DNA from: Diplonema papillatum
Lineage: Eukaryota > Euglenozoa > Diplonemea > Diplonemida > Diplonemidae
Assembly: GCA_030068145.1 (NCBI GenBank)
Contig: JAPJBO010000964.1
Span: forward strand, 1-64,000
Direction of reading: 5' to 3'
Length of the DNA: 64,000 bases
Below, one piece after another: positions 10,436 through 21,529 of this stretch. A program made the position numbers and the translations under genes. How positions within the stretch are numbered: position 1 is the stretch's first letter; the number at the start of each line of letters is the position of its first letter. Below the pieces are notes generated by a model that made no database searches, was not told the DNA's origin, and saw only the letters and a program-made list of their open reading frames with translations.

Positions 10436-13159
10436 GCCTACCCACACCCGCCAGCCCGTGGGTTTCTTTTTTTTTTTTTTTTTTTGTGGACGCCCGCTAT
10501 CTAGACCGGCGTATAAATCCCTGGCGGGCCTTGTTCGGGGCAGTAGCTTGGTCTCCGGCCCATTTTCAAAATTTGGACCGCCAACGGCTTTTTGCGTTCT
10601 CACTCAGGAATGGGCTCAACACAGCGCGTCGTGACGTATCTTCACGACAATGCTGGGCCCTGCGCCTTGGATTGCACAATGGCCACCTCTGCCGGGGGCC
10701 TGGGTGATGCATGTTTTTTCTTCTTTTTCCCCCCCGGCTTTTCCAAATTTGGACTGACAGTCCAAATGTGGATATCGAAGCTAATCCCCTGGCCTTGTTC
10801 CCGAGGTGCAACGGAGAAGCCGACCGAATATCGTCCCAGGGCGCTGATGGCCTTTGGGGTCACGAGTCTGTGGTGGGGCGGGGGTGATACCAGCAGGGGC
10901 ATGCATTCCCCTCTTCATTCTCCACCACAACGCCCTGTGAAGTACCTGGCTTGGGACCAGAGGGGCTGGAGGGGTGCGGACCTATGCTGCAGCACGCAGG
11001 TTCGACCCGGCTGTGGGGAAAGAAGAGCCATGTCCTTTTTCTGTGTCTAACAAATGCAATTTGTCAAGAACAAAAACCGATCGATGGCAGCGTACTATCC
11101 TCACACCGGTTAGATGAACAAAACAGGGTTGAAGGAAGTGCGCACAAACAAACACACCACGCCGTGGACGTGTCAGTACAGAAAAGAAAATCGGCAGCGT
11201 TGGAACTGCCGCGCAACATCACATAAACAGTAGAGTATTGCGCGTCACCTGTGCAACAACGTTCAAGTTCAAGACCCAGGGACAACATTTCATTGTCGTG
11301 CGGTAGTTATCGTTATTTTCCTGAGCGAGGAAGAACGAAAAGGGAGGAGAATGCCGCCGACAAGAAGGCGACCCAGCTCTGGGGACTAGCGCGGCACAGC
11401 CGTGGTGTCAGCGGATAGACTCCCTGATACGCGAGGCTAATGGGGCGGTGGGTGACACTTTGGATTTGAGTTGAATTCAGTGTAAAGGCCACCCCACCTA
11501 GCCTCCAGAAGGCAACCGGGGACCTGCAGCCCACACCGGCGTCTTGTAGCAAGCGGAGACAGGCCGCCTCACTCCGCCAAGCTTTGCATGTTATGGTTGA
11601 CCGTGGCGCCCTGGATCCACTTGCATCTTAGTCGGCAGGGTGCACGCCCCGCGTGTGGGCTGTTCACTCGTGCATACAACTCCACAAGCGGAAGAATATC
11701 CCCGGCCCTCGACAACCCCCCCCCCCCCCAGTGAAATGCAGAGATAATCGCGTTCCGTCAGCACCTCACCCCGCACGTCGTCCTAGTCGGTGAATTTTTC
11801 AATTTCGACTACGACCTCGACGCATTTTCCGAAAAACGGGTTGAAGACTCCGAATCTTTCCATTCAGTTCGAATAAGAGCCTGCTGCGTGTGTGTCAAAT
11901 CCATTCTGCCAATCCCCTACCTGTGTGTATTGTCGTTTTAGCTAGTCTCGGGGCTCGAAGATATCTCCACTCCCACCGCATTTTTTTAACAGTAGCCCGA
12001 TTCTTCAGAGGGTGACCACAAAGCTTGTTCGAAGTTTACTGAAAGGAGACCATGCGACCGGCACGCATTGATGCAAGGTAAGTCAGAAACGACAGAAAGC
12101 GCACAACGAGGCGGCCATCGATGTTGTCTGCGACCCAGAAAAGAAGACGAAGTCCAAACCACCCCCCCGCCCGCGGGCGCAAGCACGTTCTTGCAAACAC
12201 CCCCCCGCGGCGCAACTAATATCACCCCCCGGCGGGGAGCTAGCTGAAAGAAGCCCAAGGGAACCGACGCCCTTCGAAAGGACCGAATACCCTTGCTGCC
12301 GTTGCTTTTGGGGCATTGGGTCCGGTGGGAAACGTGGAAAGGGTTCCTTCCTTTTTCTTAGTCGCACGCATGGCGCGGTCGGAGCGACCAAAAGCAGCCG
12401 CCCTTCCTTCCCTTTCGGCCCTCTTTCTCGAAGACGAGTCCCAACGAAGCGAGCACCGTACTGACAAGTTTAAGTTTTGCCTGTGAAGAACGCCTTCATG
12501 TCAATGGTGCATAGCACTGGCACGGCGACCAGGCAATGCGCTGGACGTACACTTTGCAAGGCGTTGGAGCTTTCGGCCAATCGGCAGTACTCCATTGGAC
12601 ACACAGGCGCTCACGCAATAGGCGTATGTGTACGATGAGCAAAGAGTGTGCCTGCACGTCTACAGATGTGTCAGTACAGAGGCTTTCATCATGCACATGT
12701 CTGTTGCCTGATTTCGTGTCGTAGTGATTGCATGAACCGATGTGCGTGCGGTATTGCCCAGCCCTGCGTGCCTGCCTGCACGCCTTGTGTCGTTGTGCGC
12801 GTGTGTTTGCTTTGCCTCCGGGAGTTTTGTTGTGCTTTGTGCTCGCACGAACGCCTTTGGGCCGTGTAGTTTCGCTTTGGGCAGTGTCATTTGCCTGAAC
12901 ACCTTCGAACCAGTGTTCTCGCACTGCATGTACGTCTCTACTTGCGCTCTTTAGGATACCATATCCGGCTCCTTTTTCTAAGAGTGAAAGTTTGCTTGGA
13001 GCTGTCGGCGCGCCCGGGTGTGGAATGTTTGCCCAGACGCTTCCAGCAGTCATTTTGACATGATGCAAAGTGTATCTCAACAAGCCAGCGCAAAGGGCAG
13101 AAAAGTGATAGGGGGGTGAAAAACCCACACGGGTGTGAGGCGAGTGCGCGCGTCCCACG

Positions 13160-16100
13160 ATGAAGCGGAGGCAGAAGATTCAGAAGTACAAGGCGCGCAA
13201 GGCGAAGGAAGTGGCCCATGCCACGTCGCAGAAGTTCATCAACCCGCGCGATGTGAAGGGCGTGCGCGGGATCGAGCTTCGGGATAGCACGCTGGGCAAA
13301 GAGTTCGTCCGCCGGTTCAAAGCAGGCGGAATCGTCGACAAAAGAGAAGGCGGAGACGAGGCCGATGAGACCGCGATGCTGACCCGGATGCGAAAGGTCC
13401 GCGAGCGCAAAGCGGACAAATACAACTTGGGCGACGGCAAAGAAAACCTCACGCACTACGGCACCGCCTTGGGCGACTCCCACGCGAACGAGGCGGACGA
13501 CGGCCCATTCGAACATGAGCACCGCAAGAGCCGCGATGAGGTGCTTGACGAGATCATCGAGAAGAGCAAAGCCTTCCGCGAAGAAAAGAAAGCAGCGACG
13601 TATGCCCGGAGATTTTCTCGTCCGTTCGGGAAAAAAAAAACGGCCGCGAGGTTCCTGCCGTCGAACATTTACTTTTTTTCTTGCACACAGCAACAAGATG
13701 CAAACAGCGAAACACGCCGCGCCCTCCTGGTGTCGTCCCTGATTCGTTTTGCGGGAAGGTTCAGTAGGCAGGTAGGGCAGGCGCTACCTGCCTACTTTAC
13801 CTGGCTGTTCTTCCTGGGTGTCACTGTGTTGCACCCAATCACTGTACATAGCGCACCCTGACAGCAACACCAGTACCGTTCGGCACGCGGACGAAACAGG
13901 CATTGGTAAATGAACCCCCACATCCTCTTCGCAGGCACAGGTCTCAGCAGCTGCTGACAGGATTGCCTTGTTGTCAAGACCAATTCGGGAACACTTTTTT
14001 TACCCCTGCCTGTGCCCTACCTAATCGGCCAGCGAGTACACCGCTTCCTTGTGCACCGAGGCTACAAAAAACCCGCGCCTGCTTCGCCGGCGGAGGAGCG
14101 GTTGGCTTTAACCAACGAAGCCTACGAGAGGCACCTGCAACTTCAGAGATCGTGGGCCGTTCTGTCTTCCAGTCAAGGTTTCTGGCTATTAGTCGTGGTA
14201 TCGCGGATGTGTCCTCACACACAATCACCGTGTTGTCTGCGGAGGGCTCGGAAGTGCTCATCGTGCTTCCCCCTTGACAGAGGGGGGACAGGCACGACTC
14301 TTCCATAGGCAGGAAAGGGCCTTCCATGCTGCATGGGGGCTGTACGTACAGCGCTTTGCTTCCGCACAGGAGCCCACGAAGGGCAGTTGTGCTGAATTGT
14401 CTGTATTCACTGTTGCATCCCTGACTAGTGAGCTCCAGTGAAATATTCGTAGTATTCGCTTACTTCCTCACACAGAGCCGAACGCGACGCGGAAATAAAG
14501 CAGCTTGACTACGACTGGAAGAAGGGCGTCAACAAGCTCGTCACCATGCTACCAAACGAAAAGTATGCAACCTTCTTTCCTTACATGTGTTTGTTCTGCA
14601 GCCAGTCGACTTTGAGGGATAATATGAGTGGCTTTCTTCGCCAAACCATCCCACGAAAACCCAGTAATTATTGAGTTGGGGACAGTCGCAGACTCCCTCA
14701 AAATTGCAAGTGACGGGCAAGTTTCTTCTTCAGTTACAGTCGCACAAGGCATTTTACCAGTTACCCCCCCCTTTTTAGTCACAGTCGCGAATGCGGCGTT
14801 GAGAGGCAGCCGTGTACCAGCTGCTGACCGCCATCCGCGCCGAGTCGCAGAAGGAGGCCGCCCAGCCGCCCGTTCCGGCGAAGGGTCACCCGGAGACTTG
14901 AAAGTCGCCCCGGATTCTCCATCCAGCGACTTTCACTTTGAAAACATGAAACCACGGGGTCCTTCCCACTCGAAACAGTTTGCAAACTCGCCCTCCGATA
15001 CCCTCCCCTCGACGGTCTACCGGAGACTCAAAAGTACCGGCTTCTGAGAGCCTGAATTTCATGTTTCATGACGTTTTGTCCACAAATATTCCACCCCTCT
15101 TGCAGAACGGCGATCCCGACGACGAGTGTGGGCCCCCCGATGGAAGCCCAGCAGGGCGCCGGGCGGCGGGGGCGGGTGATGGTGCTCGGCACCGACGGCA
15201 CCGCGACAGTCCGCAGCGGCAGCACCAGCGGAGAAGCGTCCGCAGCAGCCGACGCCGAGAAGAAGGCAGCCATGGACCAGCTGCTGACCGCCATCCGCGC
15301 TGAGTCGCAGAAGGAGGCCGCCCAGCCGCCCGTTCCGGCGAAGGCGGCGGCCGAGCCGAAGAAAGAGGCACCCGCGGAGCTCGACGAGTACGACAAGCTG
15401 CTGCAGTCCCTCGAAGCCAGCGTCATCGTGAAGGGAGGATATCGGTCGAAAAGCGCGGGCGAAGTCGCGAACGAGGCGCAGGCGGAGCTGTTGAAGCTCC
15501 ACCGCGAGAAGTCAAGGCGCATGCAGGACCTCGGCGATGACGACGAAGAACCCGGCGCCGACGGCGGCACGGAGAAAGTCTTCCAGAAACTCGCCCCCCG
15601 GGCCGGCGACGCGGATCACGTCCGCAACTCGAAGGCGAAGCGGCAGGCGTCGTTCCTCTTCGAATCGTACCTCTGCGAGCTCGAAAAGGAGTGCACGGCG
15701 CCTGCGTCGCTGGTCGGCGGCGCCGACCCGTCGTCCTTCCGGGTCGACTTCCAGCGCGTGGACACCATCTTGGAGCAGCTGCGCACGCTCTCGAAGGTCA
15801 GCCCGCTGCCTTCGACGACCACCGCCCGGGGTCTGATCGAAGTGCTGAACGACCTGCTGCAGAGGGAGATCCTCGAAGGCGCGCCGGCGACGCCGTTTTC
15901 GATCCTGATCCCGGCCGTTTTCGGGAAGATCTTCCCCGGGTCCGATTTCAGGCACCCCGTGACGACTCCGCTCGCGCTCCTCCTCTCCTCGTCGCTGCAG
16001 CAGGTTCCCTTCGCGAACGCTCGGTCTGTGTACGCCGGCACGTTCAGGGCCGCGGTGCTGTGCGACCTGCTCCACGAGTCGAAGCGGTACTGCGGGGAGC

Positions 16101-17221
16101 TGGTGACGTTCCTGGCGAACGTCCTCAGCCAGTCCGTTGCGACGCCGCACACCGCCGCGACCGCCGCCGCCACAACCCCGGGACCCGAGGACGCGCTCGC
16201 GAAGGAGCTGCGGGCGAACCCCGTGCTCTCCGAGTCGCTCCCGCTCATCCCGACGTGTACACCCGCCGGCCAGCAGCAGCAGCAGAAGGTGGCGGCTGCG
16301 CCCAGCCGGGAGGGGGTGTTCTACGGGCTGGCGGCGCCGTCGCAGGGCCTGCTGCGCCTGGCGGCCGACGACGCGCAGCTGGCCGCGGCGCGCGCCGCAG
16401 CGCCGGGGCAGACGGCCGGGAAGAAGAAGCGGAAGAAGATCGGTGAGTCCCCTGCTGGCGACACGCCGCCGCCGTTCCTCTGCTCGTCCGCCGTCGCGCC
16501 GCTCGACTTCAGCGCGTGCTTCTGCGAGGACGAGCCGGGCGCGGGGCCGTCGGCGGACAGCCTGCGGCTGAGCGCCACCGGCGCCGCGTACTCCTTGCTC
16601 CTGCGGCACATCCGCAGCTTCAAGGAAGGCGCCGTCGTCGAGCTGGAACAGATCACCGACCCGTCGGCCGCCGTCGGACCGTCGGGCGCGGAGGAAGCCG
16701 CGGTGGTGGCCCCGTTTGTTGAGGCCGCGCTGCAGCCCGTGAAGCAGACGCTCCTGCGCATCCAGCAGGCGAACGCGGCGCGGTCCGAAACCACCGGCGG
16801 CTGGCTGGCGGTCGCGCCGGCGCTGAAGAAGCTGCACGACGAGCTCGTGCGCGAGGTCGATTCCTGCATCGCGGCGTGCGTCGCGTCCCGGACCCCCTTG
16901 CTCCTGCAATCGCACCGACCAGTCCCGCTGCCGCTGTTCAACTGCAAGATCACCGAGTTCGAAGAAGGGGAAGCGGACGAGCGGCGCGCGCTCAAGAAGG
17001 AGCACAAGGCCGAGAAGAAGGCCGTCGTGCGCCAGCTGCGCGCCGACGCCAGGTACCTCAACGACGCGAAGGAGAAGGAGAGGACCGCCGAACAGGACGT
17101 CCGGGAACAGAAGCTGCAGAGCATGATGACGGACTTGCAGGCGCAGCGTCGCATGATCAAGGAGTCCGACGTCGCCAAAGAGAAGCTGCGCTCGATGCAA
17201 AAGAGGCTCAAGAGCAAGTAG
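13160..17221 (+). CDS. NOP14: nucleolar protein 14 (NOP14), SSU processome factor (3 exons)
   Basis: NOP14 is a nucleolar component of the small-subunit processome needed for 18S rRNA maturation and 40S assembly. Exons 13160-13599, 14476-14562 and 15106-17221 join in frame (donors GTATGC, GTATGC; acceptors CACAG, TTGCAG) into about 880 aa, close to the usual 850-900. Family landmarks in order are GIELRDSTLGKEFVRRFKAGG, DKYNLGDGKENLTHYGTAL and SRDEVLDEIIEKSKAFREE in exon 1. Exon 2 is AERDAEIKQLDYDWKKGVNKL. Exon 3 has LDEYDKLLQSLEA, FPGSDFRHPVTTPLALLLSS, PVPLPLFNCKITEFEEG and a basic coiled C-terminus ending RSMQKRLKSK. An Ala/Lys-rich insert lies at the start of exon 3. The middle is Ala/Gly/Pro-rich and less conserved. 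Intron 2 carries a copy of part of exon 3. Confidence 0.93.
14816..14884 (+). repeat. duplicated NOP14 exon 3 fragment inside intron 2
   Basis: These 69 bp match 15276-15344, in exon 3 of the same gene, with a single visible mismatch (C against T at 14841/15301). The match begins at ACCAGCTGCTGACC and stops abruptly on both sides. It has no flanking splice sites that would make it an alternative exon. Confidence 0.85.
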
Positions 17222-18490
17222 TGTGAGAGAGAGAGGCCGAAGCGTCCTTTGGCGACTCCGACGAGCGACAGCTGGATGGCCGACGCTGGGAACCTGCAAA
17301 TCGCAGCCAACGTTCCTCCCCAGCCCATCGCAACTCAAAGCTCTTGTTTCTGCGAGGACGAGCACGTGCTGGGCCTTCCGTCGACGGGCGTTGCGTTTCA
17401 TTGCTTTCGCCACCTTGACGCAGTTTCAAGGAAGCCGCGTGGTATGTCGCTGAGCTGCAACAAACCGAATCGTCTCCTCGTCGTCCGGTGGTCAGGGGAA
17501 CATCACGGCCGTTGATTCGCGTTGGGTGGAGCCCCTGCTGTGGGTGCCCCTTGTCTCGTAAAGCGAGGCATGCCTCATTGGCCGTCGGTGGTACCCGCAC
17601 TCTCAGAGAACGTGCACGACGACAGCGACTGCAGGTTCGTCCCACTTGACCACTGGCAAAGCTGCCGAGGAACTGGCCCACGCAAGGGGCCCCGTCATGA
17701 GGATTTGCATGTCGACCTCCCAACAACCGCGGTTTGATCATCTGTGCTCTCTGAACCCTGCAAGGCAGGGTCCTGCCGTGGATTCACCACACCACAGCCG
17801 CTGCCTTGGATTCTACGAGGCAGCGGCTGGTGGAATCGGTCGGAATTGCCGCCCATGAAAACGGGAGAAGCCGATTGCAACGTATCTCAGTGAACGAAAT
17901 TGCCACGTAAACCGCGGCGGACTTGAGTGGAGTAGGTATACGCGAGCCGGCCGAGGCGATCATCTGATGCAGTTATGAGCAGTGCGGACGGGAAGCCGCT
18001 TGCCTACCATTGCCACTGAGGCGCATGCTTTTCGAAAACACACAACTATAGCGGGGAACATGCCTTGGCCCGACCCATGAAGCCGGCACCGGGCCCATGG
18101 ACACCCTTGAGGTACATGCGGGTCAGGACGACACCTGCCACAACTACAACTGACAACCTTCAGCCTAGCCCCACTCTTTTTGGCTTTTCTTTTCGACATC
18201 ACTTCTGATTGGCGTTTCCTTTTTCTGTCCTTCCCGGCCCTCCTTCGGCTGCTCTCCCCGGAGCTAGCCGGCTTGTCCCGTATATCATTATCAAGAAGAA
18301 ACACAAAAGAGAGAAGCGTCGCAATACCCCGTCGGGAATACGGCACACCGCACGTTTGCTTCCTCTCGTTCCTTTTTTCTGGCGAAGCAGACACGCGAAT
18401 TGGCAGCTGGCTTCTGGCATGGGCGGGACTCAGCCACCATCATGGGTATTGGCGGAAACCACGTGAACACGTCCTTAGCCACTAGGCGGG

Positions 18491-18641
18491 AAAGGGGGGG
18501 GTCGAATAGTAACACCTGTGTTATTATTCGATTTGTCGAATACTAAAAAAAAGTTCCGGGTAGCCGAACAGTAGCAGTGGTAGTGTTGTTAGACAACCAG
18601 ACGTGTGTCAAATAACTGTTATTATTCGACCCCCCCCCTTT
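18491..18641. mobile_element. short foldback element with G8/C9 ends
   Basis: The left end AAAGGGGGGGGTCGAATA is mirrored at the right end by TTATTCGACCCCCCCCCTTT. The element is about 150 bp, AT-rich inside and non-coding. No clear target duplication was identified. Confidence 0.6.
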
Positions 18642-18810
18642 ATGGATCTGCTCGCGTATCTACCCCATTCGTAAACTCATTGCGAACGTTGCTTGGGCGC
18701 CAATCCAGAGACGTTCACCACAGAGTAGTTTCCCAGATGGTAGAAGCAGGCGGAGTGCAGTTTGTCGTGAGGGCCAGAACAGGAACTTTGACGCGAAAAA
18801 AAATATGGCG

Positions 18811-18925
18811 AGGGGGTGAGGGCCTGAGAGGGGGTGAGGGCCTGAGAGGGGGTGAGGGCCTGAGAGGGGGTGAGGGCCTGAGAGGGGGTGAGGGCCTGAG
18901 AGGGGGTGAGGGCCTGAGAGGGGGC
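18811..18925 (+). repeat. 18-bp minisatellite
   Basis: The unit GGGGTGAGGGCCTGAGAG is repeated about six times without visible variation. The unit is a multiple of three, so frames stay open through it on both strands. That explains the apparent ORFs. Confidence 0.9.
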
Positions 18926-19310
18926 ATTTTAGCGGGCGAGGGGTCACCTTGCGACGAAATCTCAAAGCTTGTCTCTCGACCTTGATCTCGGGCGGGACCC
19001 TCCCTCCCCGGGACCCCATCCCTCTCCTGTGTCATCATCCCGAGTGCTCAAGCCGAAGCGAACATCTCAGGGAAAATCATACAACGTGGGAGAAAGAGGC
19101 GGGTTTGGGAAGGTGCGGCCAAAGATCAAGGGAGATTCCCCTGGAGACTCCGTCGCCAATGATTCTCAATGCCAGTCTCTCTCTCATCTCTGGCGGGACA
19201 CCCATACCCCTAAACCGAACGTAATCGTATCCTGGTGAGCGTCACAGGCAGATCGCCGGAAGCACGCGAGGTATTCCCAGAAAGAAGAAGAAAGAAAAAA
19301 GAAGCATAAA

Positions 19311-19527
19311 AAGGCCGCCCCTGGTACTCCAGGAACGTGACGATCAACCACAGCTTGCAAAGCTTGAGTCGGAGGCAGCACAGTGCTACAACCCCGTCCG
19401 CTCTGCCCTGTGGCTGACCGCCTCGACGAGCTTGCGTGAAGCGCGAGCGCCAAGCCCCAAAGTGCGCCACGCCTTGATGCTTTAGTTTGGGAAATCGGTA
19501 GCCACTTTGACCCTTGATATTCCCTGA
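19311..19527 (-). repeat. dispersed repeat family A, copy 1 (minus)
   Basis: Read on the minus strand it runs through GGTAGCCACTT-side sequence, AAACTAAAGCATCAAGGCG, CAGGGCAGAGCGGACG and GCTGTGGTTGA to CGGCCTTTTT. The same roughly 260-bp unit occurs at 39953-40230, 60881-61147 and 63217-63475. This copy lacks the usual GTACCAGGGAAAGCC end. Confidence 0.8.
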
Positions 19528-19693
19528 AAAGTAGTGTGGTACTCATTTGCATGCAATTGACTCCCCACTAACGCAACAAGAAGGGACTCCGCAAAGCTGC
19601 GACGCTGAACCATACCACTATAACAAGAAGACGATATTCCCAGAAAAAAAAGGAAAGGGGGCATCGAAATCGAACCATCATCAGTCATCAACC

Positions 19694-21211
19694 ATGAGAG
19701 CGGCCCTGACGTCGAGAGCGCGCGCCGCTGCGAAGGCGGCTCCTTTGCTGCGGGGTCCCTCGCTGCGCCAAGCGACGAGGTCGTACGGCGAGTTCCCGTC
19801 GCTGGTGATCAACAGCGCGGGCTACCACCCGCAGGGCGCCTTCGCTGAGGCGCAGGCCACGTTCCTGAACCCGGACCAAGCAGCCGTCGACCGGTTGAAG
19901 GTGCTGCTCACCGAAGCGAACGCCGGGATTGTCGCCCACTTCTACATGGACCCCGAGCTGCAAGGCGTCCTGTCCAAAATCGACTACCCGCACATCTACA
20001 CCTCCGACTCCCTTGCCATGGCCGACGCCGCCGTCAGCATGGCAGAAAAGGGCGTTAAACGCGTGATCGTGATGGGCGTCGACTTCATGTCCGAAAACGT
20101 CCGCGCCGTGCTGGACTACCAGGGGCACAAGGACGTCGAGGTCTTCCGGTTGAGCACCGAAGAGATCGGATGTACGCTCGCGGCGTCGGCGGAGACCGAG
20201 AACTACGCGGCGTGGCTCGAGAAGGCGCGGAAGACCGGGAAGGGCCTTCACGTCGTGTACATCAACACCAGCTTGCTCACCAAGGCGAAGTCGCACTCGG
20301 TCGTGCCTACGATTACGTGCACGTCGAGCAACGTGATCCGGACCATCCTGCAGGCGTACCACCAGATCCCGGGGGTTGTCGTGTGGTACGGGCCCGACAC
20401 GCACATGGGCGCGAACTTGCGGACGGCGTTCGAGGCGATGAGCCAGCTGACCGACGAGGAGGTGCGGGCGATCCACCCGGAGCACGACCGAGCGAGTATC
20501 AAGAAGATCCTCGAGAAGTTCGAAGTGTACCCGCAGGGTACCTGCGTGGTGCACGAGATGTTCGGCAGCGGCGTCGTGCGCAAGCTCCGGGAGGAGTACG
20601 CGGACTGCTGCCACACGGCGCACCTCGAGGTCCCGGGCGAGATGTTCGCGCTCGCGTCGGAGGCGAAGCTGGTCGGGCGGGGAGCCGTCGGCAGCACGTC
20701 GGACATCCTGAAGTTCATCACCGCCCGCGTCGACGACGCGGTGCAAAAAGAAGGCCCGCAGACCGTGCGCGTGACCCTCGGCACCGAGGCGGGGATGATC
20801 ACCCCGATCGCGCGCTCCGTCCGCGAAACGCTCACGAAGGCGGACCGGCCGGACGTCAACCTGGAGATCATCTTCCCCGTCTCCTCCGACGCCATCGCCG
20901 CCGACGACGCGCTCGGCACAGGCGTCGTCCCGGGTGTTGCGGCGGGTGAGGGATGCAGCGTCTCCGGCGGGTGCGCGACGTGCAAGTTCATGAAGATGAA
21001 CGACCTCGACGGCCTGATGGACCTCCTCGAGGCCATCAACGCGAAAAAGTCGCAGACCCTGCTCCGGTCGTACTACCCGAAGACATACAAAGAGTCCGTC
21101 GCCGGGCGCTCCGCCGCCGAAGTTGGCGGCGAAACCATCCTGCACATGCGCAGCTTCCAAGCCAACGCTCAGCTCCCGTCCGAACTCGTGCAGCACGTCC
21201 TTTCCATCTAA
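19694..21211 (+). CDS. NadA: quinolinate synthase, organelle-targeted
   Basis: NadA condenses iminoaspartate with dihydroxyacetone phosphate to quinolinate, the committed precursor of NAD, using an oxygen-sensitive [4Fe-4S] cluster. This is a single uninterrupted exon of 505 aa from the ATG at 19694; an upstream in-frame ATG at 19547 is not needed. The first roughly 35 residues are rich in Arg, Ala and Ser with no acids (MRAALTSRARAAAKAAPL), which fits a mitochondrial presequence. Family landmarks are AHFYMDPELQG, YTSDSLAMADAAV, DFMSENVRAVLD, IGCTLAA (Cys160), VPTITCTSSN (Cys209), GPDTHMGANL, HLEVPGEMFALA, GSTSDILKF, LGTEAGM and EGCSVSGGCATC (Cys421/427/430). By memory it resembles the long plant quinolinate synthases, but it lacks their N-terminal SufE-like domain. 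No NadB partner is visible nearby. Confidence 0.95.
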   Translation: MRAALTSRARAAAKAAPLLRGPSLRQATRSYGEFPSLVINSAGYHPQGAFAEAQATFLNPDQAAVDRLKVLLTEANAGIVAHFYMDPELQGVLSKIDYPHIYTSDSLAMADAAVSMAEKGVKRVIVMGVDFMSENVRAVLDYQGHKDVEVFRLSTEEIGCTLAASAETENYAAWLEKARKTGKGLHVVYINTSLLTKAKSHSVVPTITCTSSNVIRTILQAYHQIPGVVVWYGPDTHMGANLRTAFEAMSQLTDEEVRAIHPEHDRASIKKILEKFEVYPQGTCVVHEMFGSGVVRKLREEYADCCHTAHLEVPGEMFALASEAKLVGRGAVGSTSDILKFITARVDDAVQKEGPQTVRVTLGTEAGMITPIARSVRETLTKADRPDVNLEIIFPVSSDAIAADDALGTGVVPGVAAGEGCSVSGGCATCKFMKMNDLDGLMDLLEAINAKKSQTLLRSYYPKTYKESVAGRSAAEVGGETILHMRSFQANAQLPSELVQHVLSI

Positions 21212-21400
21212 ACCCGCGCCCCCTCCTCCCCCCCGTCAAACCCAACGAGCTGATCCGCACCCAACCGAAAAGGGAATGTCGTCAGTCTGCCGTGTCAGTG
21301 CCGTGCGTCTCACACACACGCACCTGCTGCAGGGACCTGGGTTGTGCACCTTGCACACACGAGCATTGGTCGGGCGCGATTAACAGGGCTCGATGGCCTG

Positions 21401-21529
21401 CACGGTGAGGTCCAGCCTCAGAAGCTGGAGTTAAAGAGGGTGTGCCCGAGACACACCCGAAAAGCGGGTGTGACACCCGCTTTTTAACTTCAGCTTTAAC
21501 TCCAGCTTCTGAGGCTGGACTTCACCGTG
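21401..21529. mobile_element. 129-bp hairpin (MITE-like), copy 1
   Basis: The left arm starting CACGGTGAGGTCCAGCCTC is matched by a right arm ending GGCTGGACTTCACCGTG, 36 bp with one mismatch. The loop itself contains a smaller hairpin around CCCGAAAAGCGGG. A diverged relative lies at about 61518-61655. Confidence 0.75.

Larger units (their letters stand above)
5661..13159. other. long repeat-rich intergenic region
   Basis: No convincing gene was found in about 7.5 kb. It holds a MITE at 6835-7041 and copies of a dispersed repeat at about 6192-6290 and 7787-7940. It also holds an inverted-orientation copy of a repeat shared with 54.4 kb (about 9045-9230), homopolymer T/G runs at about 9783-9808, a C-rich minisatellite at about 10326-10435 and a poly-T run at about 10467-10487. 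Open frames such as the one at 8386-8838 show no family features. Confidence 0.5.
17222..19693. other. intergenic region with hairpins and repeats
   Basis: No gene is recognised. It holds a small hairpin at about 17790-17835 (GCCGCTGCC/GGCAGCGGC arms), a MITE at 18491-18641, an 18-bp minisatellite at about 18811-18925 and a dispersed family A repeat at 19311-19527. The short open frames across these are repeats. Confidence 0.5.

Noticed and set aside
10951..11030. tRNA-like B-box (GGTTCGACCC near 11001)
   Set aside because: The flanking bases cannot form a T-arm or acceptor stem, and there is no anticodon arm at the right distance.
14012..14308. Possible extra NOP14 exon (GYKKPAPASPAEERLALTNE)
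   Set aside because: It does not fit the family alignment. Exons 1 and 2 join directly in phase across it (AC|A), and inclusion is not needed for family length.
15512..17413. Long minus-strand ORF (633 codons) opposite NOP14 exon 3, and similar ones opposite NadA and the helicase
   Set aside because: GC-rich codons on the plus strand leave antisense frames open. The Arg/Leu/Ala-rich products have no motifs.
18660..19038. Pro-rich minus ORFs (PSPPLR / SGPHPL repeats)
   Set aside because: Direct translation of the 18-bp minisatellite.
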